Positions 33,049-43,714 of a DNA stretch of 64,000 nt are shown one piece after another. The position numbers and the translations under genes were made by a program. Origin of the DNA: Carya illinoinensis. Its lineage: Eukaryota > Streptophyta > Magnoliopsida > Fagales > Juglandaceae. The notes beneath the pieces were generated by a model. The model made no database searches. It worked only from the letters and a program-made list of their open reading frames with translations, and was not told where the DNA came from. Position 1 is the stretch's first letter. The number at the start of each line of letters is the position of its first letter. The stretch covers positions 13,836,001 through 13,900,000 of the forward strand of contig NC_056766.1 in assembly GCF_018687715.1 (NCBI RefSeq). The letters are read 5' to 3'.

Positions 33049-33644
33049 CCTCATCTTAGGGCTTACAGATACAACAACAGTAATGCTGACATAGGCACTC
33101 TCTCTACTTCTTAATAACTGAGAGGCTCTGAAGAAAGGCTAGTGATACAATCAGACATAAAAACCTAGTCTATCTTCAAGTTGTCATCAAAGAAACAATG
33201 TGTTTATATCCCACTGAGCCACTTTCTATGCCACACAAGTCCCTTGAGGATTGCACTTTGGCTAGTTATTATATCCCGGTGGGCACCCGTCTTCTTGTTA
33301 ATCCATCAAAGATTCATAGCTAGAAATCCACAAGTGTGGTTGGATTCAACCATATTCTACACAGCAAGATTCCTTATGACCCACAAAGATGTCAATTTTA
33401 AGGACCAACATTTCGAGCTTATACCATTTGGTAGTGGGAGAGAGTTTGTCCAGAAATATCGTTTGATGTACAAGTTCATTTACAACTCACACTTGCTAAT
33501 TTTTTGTATGTCTTTGAGATCATGACACTACCAACAAATGAACTAGTAGACATGATTTCAAAAGTCAGACTTACATCCATGAAAGCCACCCCACTTGAAG
33601 TCCATCCCACTCCACGCCTTTGGCCTTCTTTAGCATATGCATGA
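33049..33644 (+). pseudogene. CYP82-like P450 copy C, exon 2 only
   Basis: This is exon 2 of the P450 family without exon 1. The splice site is degraded (gcaag). Lesions against copy D: TGG to TAG in MTW, CGA to TGA in LLNNRE, a 37-bp deletion after KK, a 4-bp insertion in KIHRD, and loss of the heme loop (GSGR followed by shifted sequence, without the cysteine). Still readable are ETMC/LYP for Exx[22 protein letters not shown] and the C-terminal ATPLEV. The TGA in LLNNRE is shared with fragment E. It is a long-dead copy. Confidence 0.9.
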
Positions 33645-34197
33645 TCATTTGAGTATATGTTAAATAGCTACAATCATGCCAAGGGATTTCATAATGATCT
33701 TCATGCACAAGGAGTTTTCATATATTATATTATCTTTTTTTTTCCTTCTTTATTTTTTTTTTTATTTTTTTGGTGTGTTTGCTTGTAAACGTACCTATCT
33801 TATGCATGGAACATTTGGGAATCTTGTACCACAATTTCATAATTAAAGTTTGGTAACTTGTTTTTCAGAAATCTTTTGTACATATTCTTCAATTTTGATG
33901 TTTTGTCAAATTGATTCTGAAGTTGAAAAAGGTTTCATAAAGATCTTTACGGTTAGGTCCCTATGTTAAAATGATCCCTCTGTCCTATTGGAAATCAATA
34001 AATTAATCCATACCCCTTGCACTAAACTATGTGTACGGCTATCATATATGAAATAAGAGTATATATGCAAATTGGAATCGGCTCCTCTAGAACTCCTAAG
34101 GCTTAAAATATAAGAGAGATAGATATACAAAGTGGGTCTCACAATATGTAGTGAATACTTAAACTACTAAAATATTTTACTCAAACTGATATATATA
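33645..34197. other. 3' flank of copy C
   Basis: There is no gene. It matches the 3' flanks of copies B and D (ttgtaccacaatttcata, gcactaaactatgtgt). The match to B ends at about 34100. Confidence 0.6.
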
Positions 34198-35234
34198 TGT
34201 TACTAGAACTAGGGTTTCTAGAAGGAATCTTGTAGAGGATCCCTTGAGGTGGATGGCTAGGGCTAGACAATTGGTGCAATTTGTCACCCTTGTGACCAAT
34301 CACACAATATCCAAGACATTGGTGGAAGAAAATCTTCTTAGGAAAAGATGGGTGTTTCGGCCACCATGCACACACTCACACTCCTCACATGCCACTTAGC
34401 ACACATGCACAGATGTAGGAGATTGAGGAAGATCCTAGCTAGATGAAAGACCTTTTTTCCATGAGGTCCATTGAACCAAGACACAAGATGGAGGGAAAAA
34501 GAGGAATGGAAGTTTCAGTTTTGGAGGAGTAGGCACTGCTTGTGCAAAAGTTCAATTGTGTTCCCAATACTATCAAATGATAGGGAAATGGAAGAGGCTT
34601 AAGGGTGCCACTTGACATCCATACAAATGAGCTTGGCTTCTGAAAAGGCTACTTTTTTTTTTTTTTCTTTCTCTATAAAAAGGGGAGGGTGCTGACAAAC
34701 ACAATTTTTAAGTCACTTGGAGGATCTCTTTTGTGAAGCATTCAACCATCACATTTCTCTCCTTTTTCCATCACTTTATCACCACCCAAACACCATTCAC
34801 GTTACTCTCTTCTCTTTCAAATACCATTTTGAGGGTAAGCAAAGCTAGAAAATACTTCTAAGGAGAGAATCACATAAGGTATGAAGCCAAAAACCACTTT
34901 TCCATTTCATCTCACACATAGGGCCATGAGAGGCAAGTTTCGATTTTTAGCAAGTTCATCATGAACTCATGCTCCCTCACACACACACATTTGAGCTAAA
35001 GGAAGTTAGCTCATGTTTTGTGAAGCTTTTTACATGAGCTCACACATATACACACACAGTTTTACGGTTTTAAACTAGAGTTCGAGTTCGAGTTAATCCA
35101 AGTTTCAGACTTAAAGGAGTGGAGGTCCCAAATGTTGGTAGCTTTTCCTTAGACTGTATGTCATGAGCTTACACGTACATACACAGGTTAGAGTTTAACT
35201 AACCAAACCTAATAATTTTCGTAGAAATATTTTC
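34198..35234 (+). mobile_element. LTR-like sequence, left part
   Basis: There is no gene. I infer it to be the left part of a large plus-strand LTR that ends GGGTGTTACA at 43714 and is interrupted by LINE 2. It may begin TGTTACTAG at 34198, but the flanking 5-mers (atata, ttatg) do not match, so this boundary is a guess. It holds 'cacacacatttgagct' type simple stretches. Confidence 0.4.
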
Positions 35235-35367
35235 AGCTTGCTTGTTTATCGAAGTATAGGCATAGGAGAGAAGTCCACAGGAAGGGATGGAGCTAATGTG
35301 GCACTAGGTTTCTGTTCTCTCAAACTTGGGGACCTGTTTCGTGCGAAGTGGTGAGGGCGCCGACCCT

Positions 35368-37065
35368 ATGCCTCCGACAGCAGTTGATGGGCAGGTGGGG
35401 GATGGTTGCTTGAGCAAGTCTGGTCTGGATGAGAAGGCCTCGGATGGGAAGGTGGGCTGGGAGCCAGCACGATGCTGGTTTGTGGAAGTTCTGGGCAATA
35501 ATCCTCAGATGTTGCCGAGTGTTAATATCCCACATAGAGAGCCGAAATTCTTAGATGGAGAGATGTACTTCGTTTTCTCAAAAGCAGAGGTTCAGAGTTT
35601 GGCGGAACCGTTTCGGTTTTCTGTGGTCTTGAAGTTCCTGAGGCGAAGGCCATCGTTGGATCAAATCAGAAGCAGTATCCAAAATCGTTGGGGTCTGAAA
35701 GCCGTTCCAGTGATCGGGCGGTTAAGGAATCCACGTAATGTTCTTGTTCGGCTGGTTATGGAGGAAGATTTTATTTCAGTAATGGCTAGGGGAAATTTTG
35801 AATTGCTGGGGGTTCCTTATAGGATATTCCATTGGTCTCCTGATTTTATTGAGGAAGAAGATTCACCATGGGTTCCAGTTTGGCTTTCTTTACCTAGTCT
35901 TCCACCAAACTTTTTTCAGGAGTCTATCTTACGGAGCATTGGTGATGGAATTGGTAAGTTTTTGAAGAGGGATAATGCAACGGCTTGTGTAACACACCCA
36001 GAAGCAGCTCGTATTTGTGTGGAGGTTAATATGGCTGGTTTGTTACGGAAATCATTCTGGTTGGGTGCCCCACATGGAGAGAATAGTCATTTTCAAGAAA
36101 TATTCTATGAATCCGTCCCTAGTTATTGTTGTTCCTGTCGAAAACAGGGGCACACGAAGGAGAGATGTAACCGGAACAGAGTGAGCACAAGGAAGAAGGA
36201 GGATCGTGGAGGAGGCCAAAATAATTCTGGAAAGGTTGTTTGGAGGGAAGTTACTGCTAACGGCAAAAAATCTGTTCAACATGTAAGGCAAGTTGAGGCA
36301 GGTGAGTGTTCGAAGGCTAGGAGGCAGATGATTCTGGATAAAATTTTTGAACGAAAAAAGGAGAAGGTTGAAGCTACAGTTCCTATCTTTTTTATTTCTC
36401 CGTTGGGTATTGGGTTCGATTGGGTTGAAGAGCAGTTTCATGAGGTGCATCCGACGGAACCAGTACAGATTTTGGAAAAACAGGGGAGTTTTTGTGAAAT
36501 GCCTCAATCAGGTACTGCTTTTTGTGGGTTGCAGGAAATGGTTGAGGACTTGGCTCCTATTATGATGAAGGTGCAGCAGCTGGTGTCTGAGATCATTGTA
36601 GAGCCTCAAGTTGAGAGGAGCTTAGATGGAAGCAATCGGGTAAATGAGTTGGAGCAGGAGGGGGTGCTGGAAATTGTTTTGCTGATTCACTCACCGAATA
36701 GGAGTCCTGCTAAATGGAGTGATATGGAGGATGACAATGATTCCGATTCAGGTTCGGAGGCTTTGCACAGTTCTACCATTTTAGGACCGAGAAGTATATT
36801 GAGAATGATAGATGAATCTTTAGAATTTGAACTTGGGAGTATGGCTAGAGATGGGGATGTTTTCACTTCGGGAAGGTTGGAACCAGGGGAATTTGGCCGA
36901 GCAGGATCGGAAGGTGATCAAGATGAAGAATTAAATGAGCTGGCTGCCAAGGTGTTCGATTCAGATCCAGACATGCATGTACCTCTAAAAAAGGTAAAAG
37001 GGTTAAGAAAAGAAAAATCTGTTGTTGCGTTGGAACGGCGAACACGTTCAAAAAAATTTCTTTGA
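35368..37065 (+). CDS. LINE 2 ORF1: DUF4283/CCHC RNA-binding protein
   Basis: An uninterrupted frame of 565 codons starts at the first in-frame ATG (35368). The DUF4283 domain covers about residues 50-250 (FRFSVVLKFL, VPYRIFHWSPDF, SPWVPVWLSLPSLP). It ends in the zinc knuckle CCSCRKQGHTKERC (C-x2-C-x4-H-x4-C) at about 36127-36168. A long acidic, poorly conserved tail follows, closing with a basic patch (KKVKGLRKEKS). ORF1 proteins bind the element RNA for retrotransposition. ORF2 starts 7 bases after this stop in another frame, as expected for reinitiation in two-ORF LINEs. Confidence 0.85.
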   Translation: MPPTAVDGQVGDGCLSKSGLDEKASDGKVGWEPARCWFVEVLGNNPQMLPSVNIPHREPKFLDGEMYFVFSKAEVQSLAEPFRFSVVLKFLRRRPSLDQIRSSIQNRWGLKAVPVIGRLRNPRNVLVRLVMEEDFISVMARGNFELLGVPYRIFHWSPDFIEEEDSPWVPVWLSLPSLPPNFFQESILRSIGDGIGKFLKRDNATACVTHPEAARICVEVNMAGLLRKSFWLGAPHGENSHFQEIFYESVPSYCCSCRKQGHTKERCNRNRVSTRKKEDRGGGQNNSGKVVWREVTANGKKSVQHVRQVEAGECSKARRQMILDKIFERKKEKVEATVPIFFISPLGIGFDWVEEQFHEVHPTEPVQILEKQGSFCEMPQSGTAFCGLQEMVEDLAPIMMKVQQLVSEIIVEPQVERSLDGSNRVNELEQEGVLEIVLLIHSPNRSPAKWSDMEDDNDSDSGSEALHSSTILGPRSILRMIDESLEFELGSMARDGDVFTSGRLEPGEFGRAGSEGDQDEELNELAAKVFDSDPDMHVPLKKVKGLRKEKSVVALERRTRSKKFL

Positions 37066-37072
37066 GTTTTTG

Positions 37073-38251
37073 ATGTCTATATTGATTTCGAATATTAGGG
37101 GTATTATTTCATCGAAGTTTCGGCTTCGGCATATTTTAAATAAAAGCCGGCCTTTGGTGGTGGCTATTTTAGAGCCTTTTTTGAATAAAAATAAATGCAG
37201 TCGTTGGGCGAGATGGATGGGTTTCCCCTCTTGTGTGAATAATGCTAAAGTGGGGGGAAAGATTTGGTTGTTTTGGGTGGCTGAGGTGGATTTTCAATTG
37301 ATGGCTTGTTCTGATCAAGCTATTTCAGGTTGGTTTGTGTTTGGGTCAAGGCGAATATTCTCTTCATTCGTGTATGCTAGTTGTTTTCGGGAAAAAAGAT
37401 TGGAGTTATGGAATTATCTCAGGTTACAAGATCCGCAAGGGCAACCTTGGTTCATTGGGGGTGATTTTAATATTATTCGCGTGGATAGCGAAAAAATTGG
37501 GGGCCTTTTTAAGGCACCTCGGGCTAAAGTTGAGTTTAATGATTGGATTAATGGTTGTGCTTTAATAGAGCCTCCTTCTTGTGGCAATACACTCTCTTGG
37601 TGTAATGGGCGGAATGGGGGAAGACGTATTTGGGCTCGTTTGGATCGTATTTTGGTTAACATGCAGTTTATTAATTTATTTGAGGGGTTGAATTTCAGTT
37701 ATCTTTCTCGGTCATCTTCGGATCATGCTCCTATGTTGTTTACTTTGTTTAAGAAGAACATTCCTATTGTGAAGCCATTTAGATTCTTACGTATGTGGGG
37801 GTCTCATGATGGGTTTTTGTCTTTGGTGGAGCAGAGTTAGGGTGAATATGTGGAGGGCTGTGCTATGGTGAGGGTTAGTAGGAAATTAAAAAGATTGAAG
37901 CATGTCCTGATAAAATGGAATAGGGAAGTCTTTGGTCGAGTTGAGGTGGAGATTAATAGACTTGAAAATCAGATTCGATGTCTTGAGGAAGATCTTGTTA
38001 GAAATTTCTCTTTGCAAGTGGAAGAAGAGATGCTACAAGCTAAAAAGGCTCATTTACAATGGGTGAATCGGGAGGAGATGTTAGCTTGCCAAAAATCTCG
38101 CATTAAGTGGTTGGTTGAGGGGGACTCCAATTCTAAGTTTTTTCATGCTGCGATGAGGGTAAAGAAAAAAAATAAAATAGTTGATAAAATGATGTTGGAG
38201 GATGGAAGGGCACTAGAGTCGGCAGAAGCAGTGCACTTGGAGGCAGTTTAG
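37073..38251 (+). pseudogene. LINE 2 ORF2, endonuclease and linker
   Basis: ATG at 37073 gives MSILISNIRGI, the start of an apurinic-type endonuclease. Catalytic motifs are present: ILEPF (Glu), GGDFNII (Asp/Asn), ARLDRIL (Asp) and SSDHAPM (Asp/His). A TAG at 37838-37840 breaks the frame after the domain. The same frame then stays open through WLVEGDSNSKFFHA to another TAG at 38249-38251. The endonuclease itself looks undamaged. Confidence 0.88.
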
Positions 38252-39609
38252 TTTTATCAGGGGCTCTTCACAGGATCTAATGTCAGTCTGCAGGAACCTG
38301 AGTTGGCGTTGTTATCTTCAGTGGTGACAGATGCGGAGAATGAGGCATTGTGTAGGTTGCCGTCGGAAGAGGAGGTTTATAGGGCTCTTCGGTCTATTCC
38401 TATGGATAGTAGTCCAGGACCGGATGGTTTTTCAGCTGCTTTTTTTTATTTGGCTTGGGATATTGTGAAAGCTTTTTTTTATTTGGCTTGGGATATTGTG
38501 AAAGCTGACCTTGTGGATATGGCAAAGGAAGTCTTTGAAGGTAACCCTTTTTCTAAGTTTTTTGGTGCGACAAATTTGGTGTTGATCCTGAAGGTGGAAG
38601 AACCTATGGGCTTTGGTCAGTTTCGGCCTATAAGTTTGTGTTCGGTGGTTTACAAAATTATGACAAAGATTATGGCTTCACGTCTGGCGCCTATTCTTGA
38701 TAAAATTATTTCTAAGGAACAGGTTGCGTTCATCCCAGGTCGGAGTATTTTTGATAATATGGCCTTGGCTCAAGAATTAGTTCAAGGGTTGAGTAGGAAG
38801 GTGAGAGGAGGTAATGTGATGTTAAAGCTGGATATGGCAAAGGCGTATGATCGTGTGAATTGGAAATTCCTTCTTGAGGTTTTACGTAGACTGGGTTTCT
38901 CGAAAAAGTGGAGGAATATAGTCTTCAACACTATTTCTTCTCCTTTTTATTCTATTATGTTGAATGGATGTTCGAAAAGTTTTTTCCAGGCTTCGAGGGG
39001 TGTCCGGCAAGGGGACCCTCTCTCACCTTATTTGTTTATTTTGTCGCAGGAGCTCTTTTCGTGCATCGGAAGTTTAGTCTTGGGCTTGTTAAGCTGTATC
39101 ATCCAGGGGGAGGTACTCTTATCACTCATTTGTTATATGAGGATGATGTCTTAATTTTTACTAATGGTGGGAGAGTATCTATGAGAAAGCTCATGGCAAC
39201 TCTTCATCGTTATGAGAAGATTTCGGGCCAATTAATTAGTCCAAGTAAGTCTACAATTTTTTTTCCTTCCCATATGTCTTTGGCAAGAAGAAATGATCTC
39301 AAGGGAATTTCTGGTTTTGAAGAGGGCTCTTGGCCGTGCGTATATTTGGGTGTTCCGTTATATTTGGGAAGGCTGAAAATTTCTTTATTTGATGGTATCT
39401 TGGCTAGAATTCAAAAAAAACTTGCAGGGTGGAAGAGTAAGATGCTCTCGTTTGGTGGTAAGATTTTGCTTTTACGACATGTTTTAAATAGCATGCCTAT
39501 TAATATTTTTTCGGTTGTTAAAGTGCCCAAGGCAGTTTTTGGGATGATTAACAATATTTTTTCAGATTTTCTTTGGGGGTCTGCGCTGGGGAATAAGAAA
39601 CGTAAATGA
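38252..39609 (+). pseudogene. LINE 2 reverse transcriptase
   Basis: RT motifs run in order: SSPGPDGFSAAFFY, FRPISLCSVVYKI, FIPGRSI, KLDMAKAYDRVNW, SRGVRQGDPLSPYLF, then after a frameshift at about 39050-39110 LLYEDDVLIFTNG. The metal-binding DD is kept, but the box reads YEDD rather than the usual Y/FADD. A perfect in-frame 33-bp tandem duplication (38438-38503) repeats FFYLAWDIVKA after motif PGPDGF. A TGA replaces Trp at 39607-39609. Confidence 0.9.
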
Positions 39610-41222
39610 GTAGCGTGGCATCAGAGTTGTAAGCCAGTGGAAGAGGGTGGTATTGGTATTAGAGACTTGGTGGAGGTGCAACAATCTCTTTTTATGAAGT
39701 TTGGATGGAAATTGGTTATGGGGGTGTCGCTATGGGCAGATTTTTTTCGGGAAAAATATCTTCGCCGGGACCATGTTTATAATGTAATGACTAAGAATAA
39801 AGGGTCACGGTTTTGGAAGGGGATTATGGAGGTGATGCCCAAAATTTTTCAAAACTCTCAGTGGTTGATAGGGGCTGGGAATATTAATTTCTGGATGGAT
39901 AACTGGCTAGGGGGAGGTCCATTGAAAGACTTGTGTCCGGTGGTGGGAAGTGAGCACCTGCAGGTTGCTGAAGTTTTTGATGGGAGGGGGCCTAAGCTGG
40001 ACGTTTTAAGCCAGCTGGTTCCGTCGGGTATCTTGCAGCAGATTGTGGTGGCAAACGTGAGGCTTAGATCAAGGGCAGATGCTATAATATGGAAGAATAC
40101 GGTGGACGGCAACTTCACAACAAAATCTGCTTGGGACATATGTAGAGAACGGGGGACTTATGTGAGTGGAGGAGGTGGCTTTGGCTTGATAAAATTCCTA
40201 AAAAAATGTCTTTCCTTTGCTGGAGATTAAAAAGAGGAGTAGTGCCAACGGATGATGTAATCCAGCGGTTGGGAATTCCTTTAGCTTCTAAATGCCATTG
40301 TTGTATAGACTCAAAGTCTGAAACCTTGCAGCATATTATGTGTGAGGGTTTAAACGCCCAATTGGTTTGGAAATATTTTGCTAATATTTGTCAAATCAGG
40401 TTGCCTCAGATCCGAAACTGGAAAAGGATGATGGTTTTTTGGTGGAGGAGAGCTGCAAAAATTAATCAAGCTGGGTGGATTCGTGGAGTGATGCCCATTG
40501 TTATTTCTTGGTGCCTTTGGAAGGCTAGGTGCTCGGCAAGGATGGAAGGGGCTACATTTCAGGTAAAGGATATTATTAGACAAGTGAAAATTTTGATTTT
40601 TAATATGTCTCGAAATTTGAAGAATTTTCAGGTTATGAAGCGTAATGATTGCTTAGTTATGGAAGGGTTACAGGTGCCAATTATTCCTATTAAGAAGAAA
40701 CAAGTGTCCTTTGTTAAATGGGAGTTACCGAGGGGGGGTATGATGAAATTGAATGTTGATGGTGGGGCTCATGGGAATCCAGGAGATGCAGGGGGTGGGG
40801 GTATTATTCGAGATTGTTCTGGGAGTTGTATTGCTGGCTTTGCGCATCATTATGGGGTTGCTACAAATACGGTGGCTGAATGCCGTGCTTTATTAGATGG
40901 ATTGAGGATTTGTAAAATTTTGGGTTTGCATAACGTTTTAGTTGAATCTGATTCTAAGGTTATTTTGAGTTGGTTGGCCTTTGGGATTTGTCGTCTTTGG
41001 TTTTTGTGGGATTTTTGGGAAGAGATAAGGGACATTTCCATAGAGATCAATGCTCGTTTTTGTCATATTTTTCGTGAAGCTAATATGGTTGCAGATTTTT
41101 TAGCTAAGAAGGGGTCTATGGGGGAAAATATAGATTCTTTTGGGATGGATTTTCAGTATATACGGCTTAGAGGTTTAATTCATCTTGATCGGATAGGGAT
41201 GGCTTTTATTAGAGAGAAATGA
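39610..41222 (+). pseudogene. LINE 2 ORF2 end: zf-RVT and RNase H
   Basis: The frame continues from the TGA (VAWHQSCKPVEEGGIGIRDL) to about 40230. It shifts near 40150-40200 into the frame reading MSFLCWRLKRGVVPTDD with the zinc-binding CHCCIDSKSETLQHIMCEG. An RNase H domain follows at 40735-41130: LNVDGGAHGNPG, VAECRALLDGLRI, VESDSKVIL, and MVADFLAKK. The four expected acidic positions are present. The stop is at 41220-41222, about 140 bp before the tail. Confidence 0.88.
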
Positions 41223-41382
41223 TCTTTTTGTGTTGGGTGGGATTTGTATCTAAAGGTATTCCTCTGCCATAAGTGAGGGTTTTATTAATAATATTAGGGT
41301 AGGGGCTCCTCTCGTACATGGGGTCCTGACTCTTATTCAAAAAAAAAAACAAAAAAGAAAAAAAAGCTTGCTTGTTTATCGA

Positions 41383-43714
41383 TTGTGGAATTTTGTAAGT
41401 AAATTTCTAACTTGTACTTGATATTTTATGTATGTGCAATATGAACTTACTTGTTGTTTGGTTGCACGATTATGCTTGATGAAATGATTTTCTTCCATGT
41501 GTTATGATCAGATCCATTATATGAATGTTTAAGTTATGATTGAAGTGGTTATTGTGTTGGTTTATATCATGAAAATGGAATGAAAGGCTATAGCTAGGGT
41601 TTCGGATTTGCATGATTTATTATATGCTCATGGAGGTTATTGCATTACCGAATTTCTTATATGATGTTGTCCAAGAAAATGATTATTTTTCCATGAAATA
41701 TACTCACTCATATGTTTCGGCCATAAATGGTGGTTCATTGTTATTTTATGTCATGAAAATTGAGTGGATGGCCATGTTTAGGGTTTCGAATTTTCACATG
41801 ATTTTAAAATGTTTATGAAGATGGTTGCATTACCTAATCTTTTAAACAATTAAACTCAAAGAGATGCTTGTTTTTCCTAAGCATGCTCACTTGTATGTAT
41901 CGGCTATACATGGGGATTTCTACATAAAGTTTTGTTAAACACATTAGAAGATTCTATGCTTATGAATATTGGTGTAACATGTATTTAAGACTAAGAGGTT
42001 TTGGCTATGACCATAGATGAAGGGTTAGCATGTTGTGATTAAAGTTGTAAAGGCATAAAGTTTGTTCTCATGCATGTTTGTGATTATGAGTTTCGGCCAT
42101 TGCATGATAAATGTGAAGTGATGAATGTTCATTTTTGTTTGTCAATCGAATGCCTTAGTATTTATGATTTAGAACATGTTCGCATGTTCTAATATTTTCA
42201 AGCCACAACATGAGAAGTATATGGATGTGCATGATTATTTGCTATATAGTCATGATTAAGTTTCAGCATTTGCATGTGTCCTATGAAAGTACAAAGTTTC
42301 ATAATCCATGTCACATGCATTGGGTTGTGAAACTTTTCAAAAAGAAAAAGAGTCTTTTAAAGTCTTATCACGACCCCAAAAGCTAGGACGGGGATATACC
42401 CTAGTCAAATTTCTTTGCCCACTTAGGAGTGTTTGAAATAGAGTGATAACTCCTGAGTCAATGAAGTACAGTCGGCGGACCTCAAATGGTTCATAAAAGA
42501 AAAGGATACTAGAGAGGAGTTGCACCTAAAGCTAGTGGGTGCCTTACGGTAATAGTGAAAAGTGAACTACCGTAATAAGAATGATTAAAAGTAAGAGGTA
42601 ATCACCATGGTCAAACTGCATCAATGGTTGATGCGGTAACTAGCGAAGAATACATGGTGCATAGAGGAGCCATGAGGAATCCATTTATATGTTAAAGTCA
42701 AAGATTAAGGTTTTGAACTCTAAGTCATGCTATGCTATGTTATATGAACAAGGACTTGAGCTCACATGTATGTTTCAATGAACAAGTATGAAATGATGAA
42801 AAAATGTTTTATGAAAAGAAAAAGGTTATGAAAAGTTTTGATGCACGTGGTATTTTTAAAAGTTAGATGCACAAGTAAAGTTTCATGTCCATGCATTCAT
42901 TTTGAGTTTGCTTACATATGCTTATGATATCTGTTAGATATTATTTGTTTACATATTAGGATTTCTTGAAATTTTATTGTTGTAATTTACACTACCATTC
43001 CCCCACCCGGAATGGTAGAAGCAGTGACAAGTATGTGAAACCCATAAGTATGGACGAGATTAGTGAATTGGTCGAGGATGAGTTTACTGTGGAGGCTTGC
43101 CATCAGTTCCCTTTAAACCTGCATAAGGTCATGGCTCAGTGACTCAAGAAAATCTTAGTGACCCTTAATGAGTCAGATGTCAAGATTTTGTCCCTAGATC
43201 CTAAGAAGATTTTGAGATTTAAGGATGATATGAACTTTGTATTGGGATATCTTAAGCAAGCCCGAGACTCTACAGTAGAGACAAAGGAGGTCGCTTGGTC
43301 GCTGCGGAGTTGGGACTACTAGCACCAGACCCCCGAAAAACCAAGGGAGTCTTCTTAAGTCTAACGGAGGATGGAAGTTTGGTTTTGGTCTATAAGACCT
43401 TTTGAGGATGGATGATTTATTTTGATAACACTTGATGTAATGGTCCCATGTTTTAGGAGTTTCTTTCAGATCAATTAAGTCCTTTGATGGCTATTATGAA
43501 AGTTTCTGTTTTGCGATTTATGTGGTTTGATACCATAATATCTATCTTAAACTGTTTGACCTAATCATAATTTTCATTACGATATACTGCATACTATTAG
43601 ATTAATTGGTGCATTGCATCTTAACTGTCTTGTACGAGGGATATGTAGCCTTGTGTTACATGTCCTGATGCTTCAGTCACCGTTTAATCCCAAGTCGGGG
43701 CTTAGGGTGTTACA
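41383..43714 (+). mobile_element. LTR-like sequence, right part
   Basis: There is no reliable gene. It ends gggcttagggtgttaca, a typical gypsy LTR 3' end. It has two diverged copies of an approximately 180-bp unit (41596-41780 and 41775-41960, with tagggtttcg.attt.catgat and gttgcattac) and a perfect hairpin at 42992-43018. A short open stretch 43040-43340 (DEISELVEDEF..., one internal stop) has no recognisable domain. Confidence 0.5.
42992..43018 (+). repeat. Perfect 10-bp hairpin
   Basis: ctaccattcc, loop cccaccc, ggaatggtag. It lies about 700 bp before the LTR end, and an imperfect counterpart (cggcacca tttt tggtaccg, 5102-5121) lies about 340 bp before the end of the solo LTR at 5462. 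Confidence 0.8.

Larger units (their letters stand above)
35235..41382 (+). mobile_element. LINE (L1 type) 2, full length, young
   Basis: It is flanked by a perfect 18-bp duplication, agcttgcttgtttatcga (35235-35252 and 41365-41382), and has an A-rich tail (41340-41364). ORF1 (CCHC) is intact. ORF2 runs endonuclease, RT, zf-RVT, RNase H with a few breaks. The element body is about 6.1 kb. Confidence 0.95.

Noticed and set aside
35326..35367. LINE 2 ORF1 start upstream of 35368
   Set aside because: The open frame extends back only to a TTG; the first in-frame ATG is 35368.
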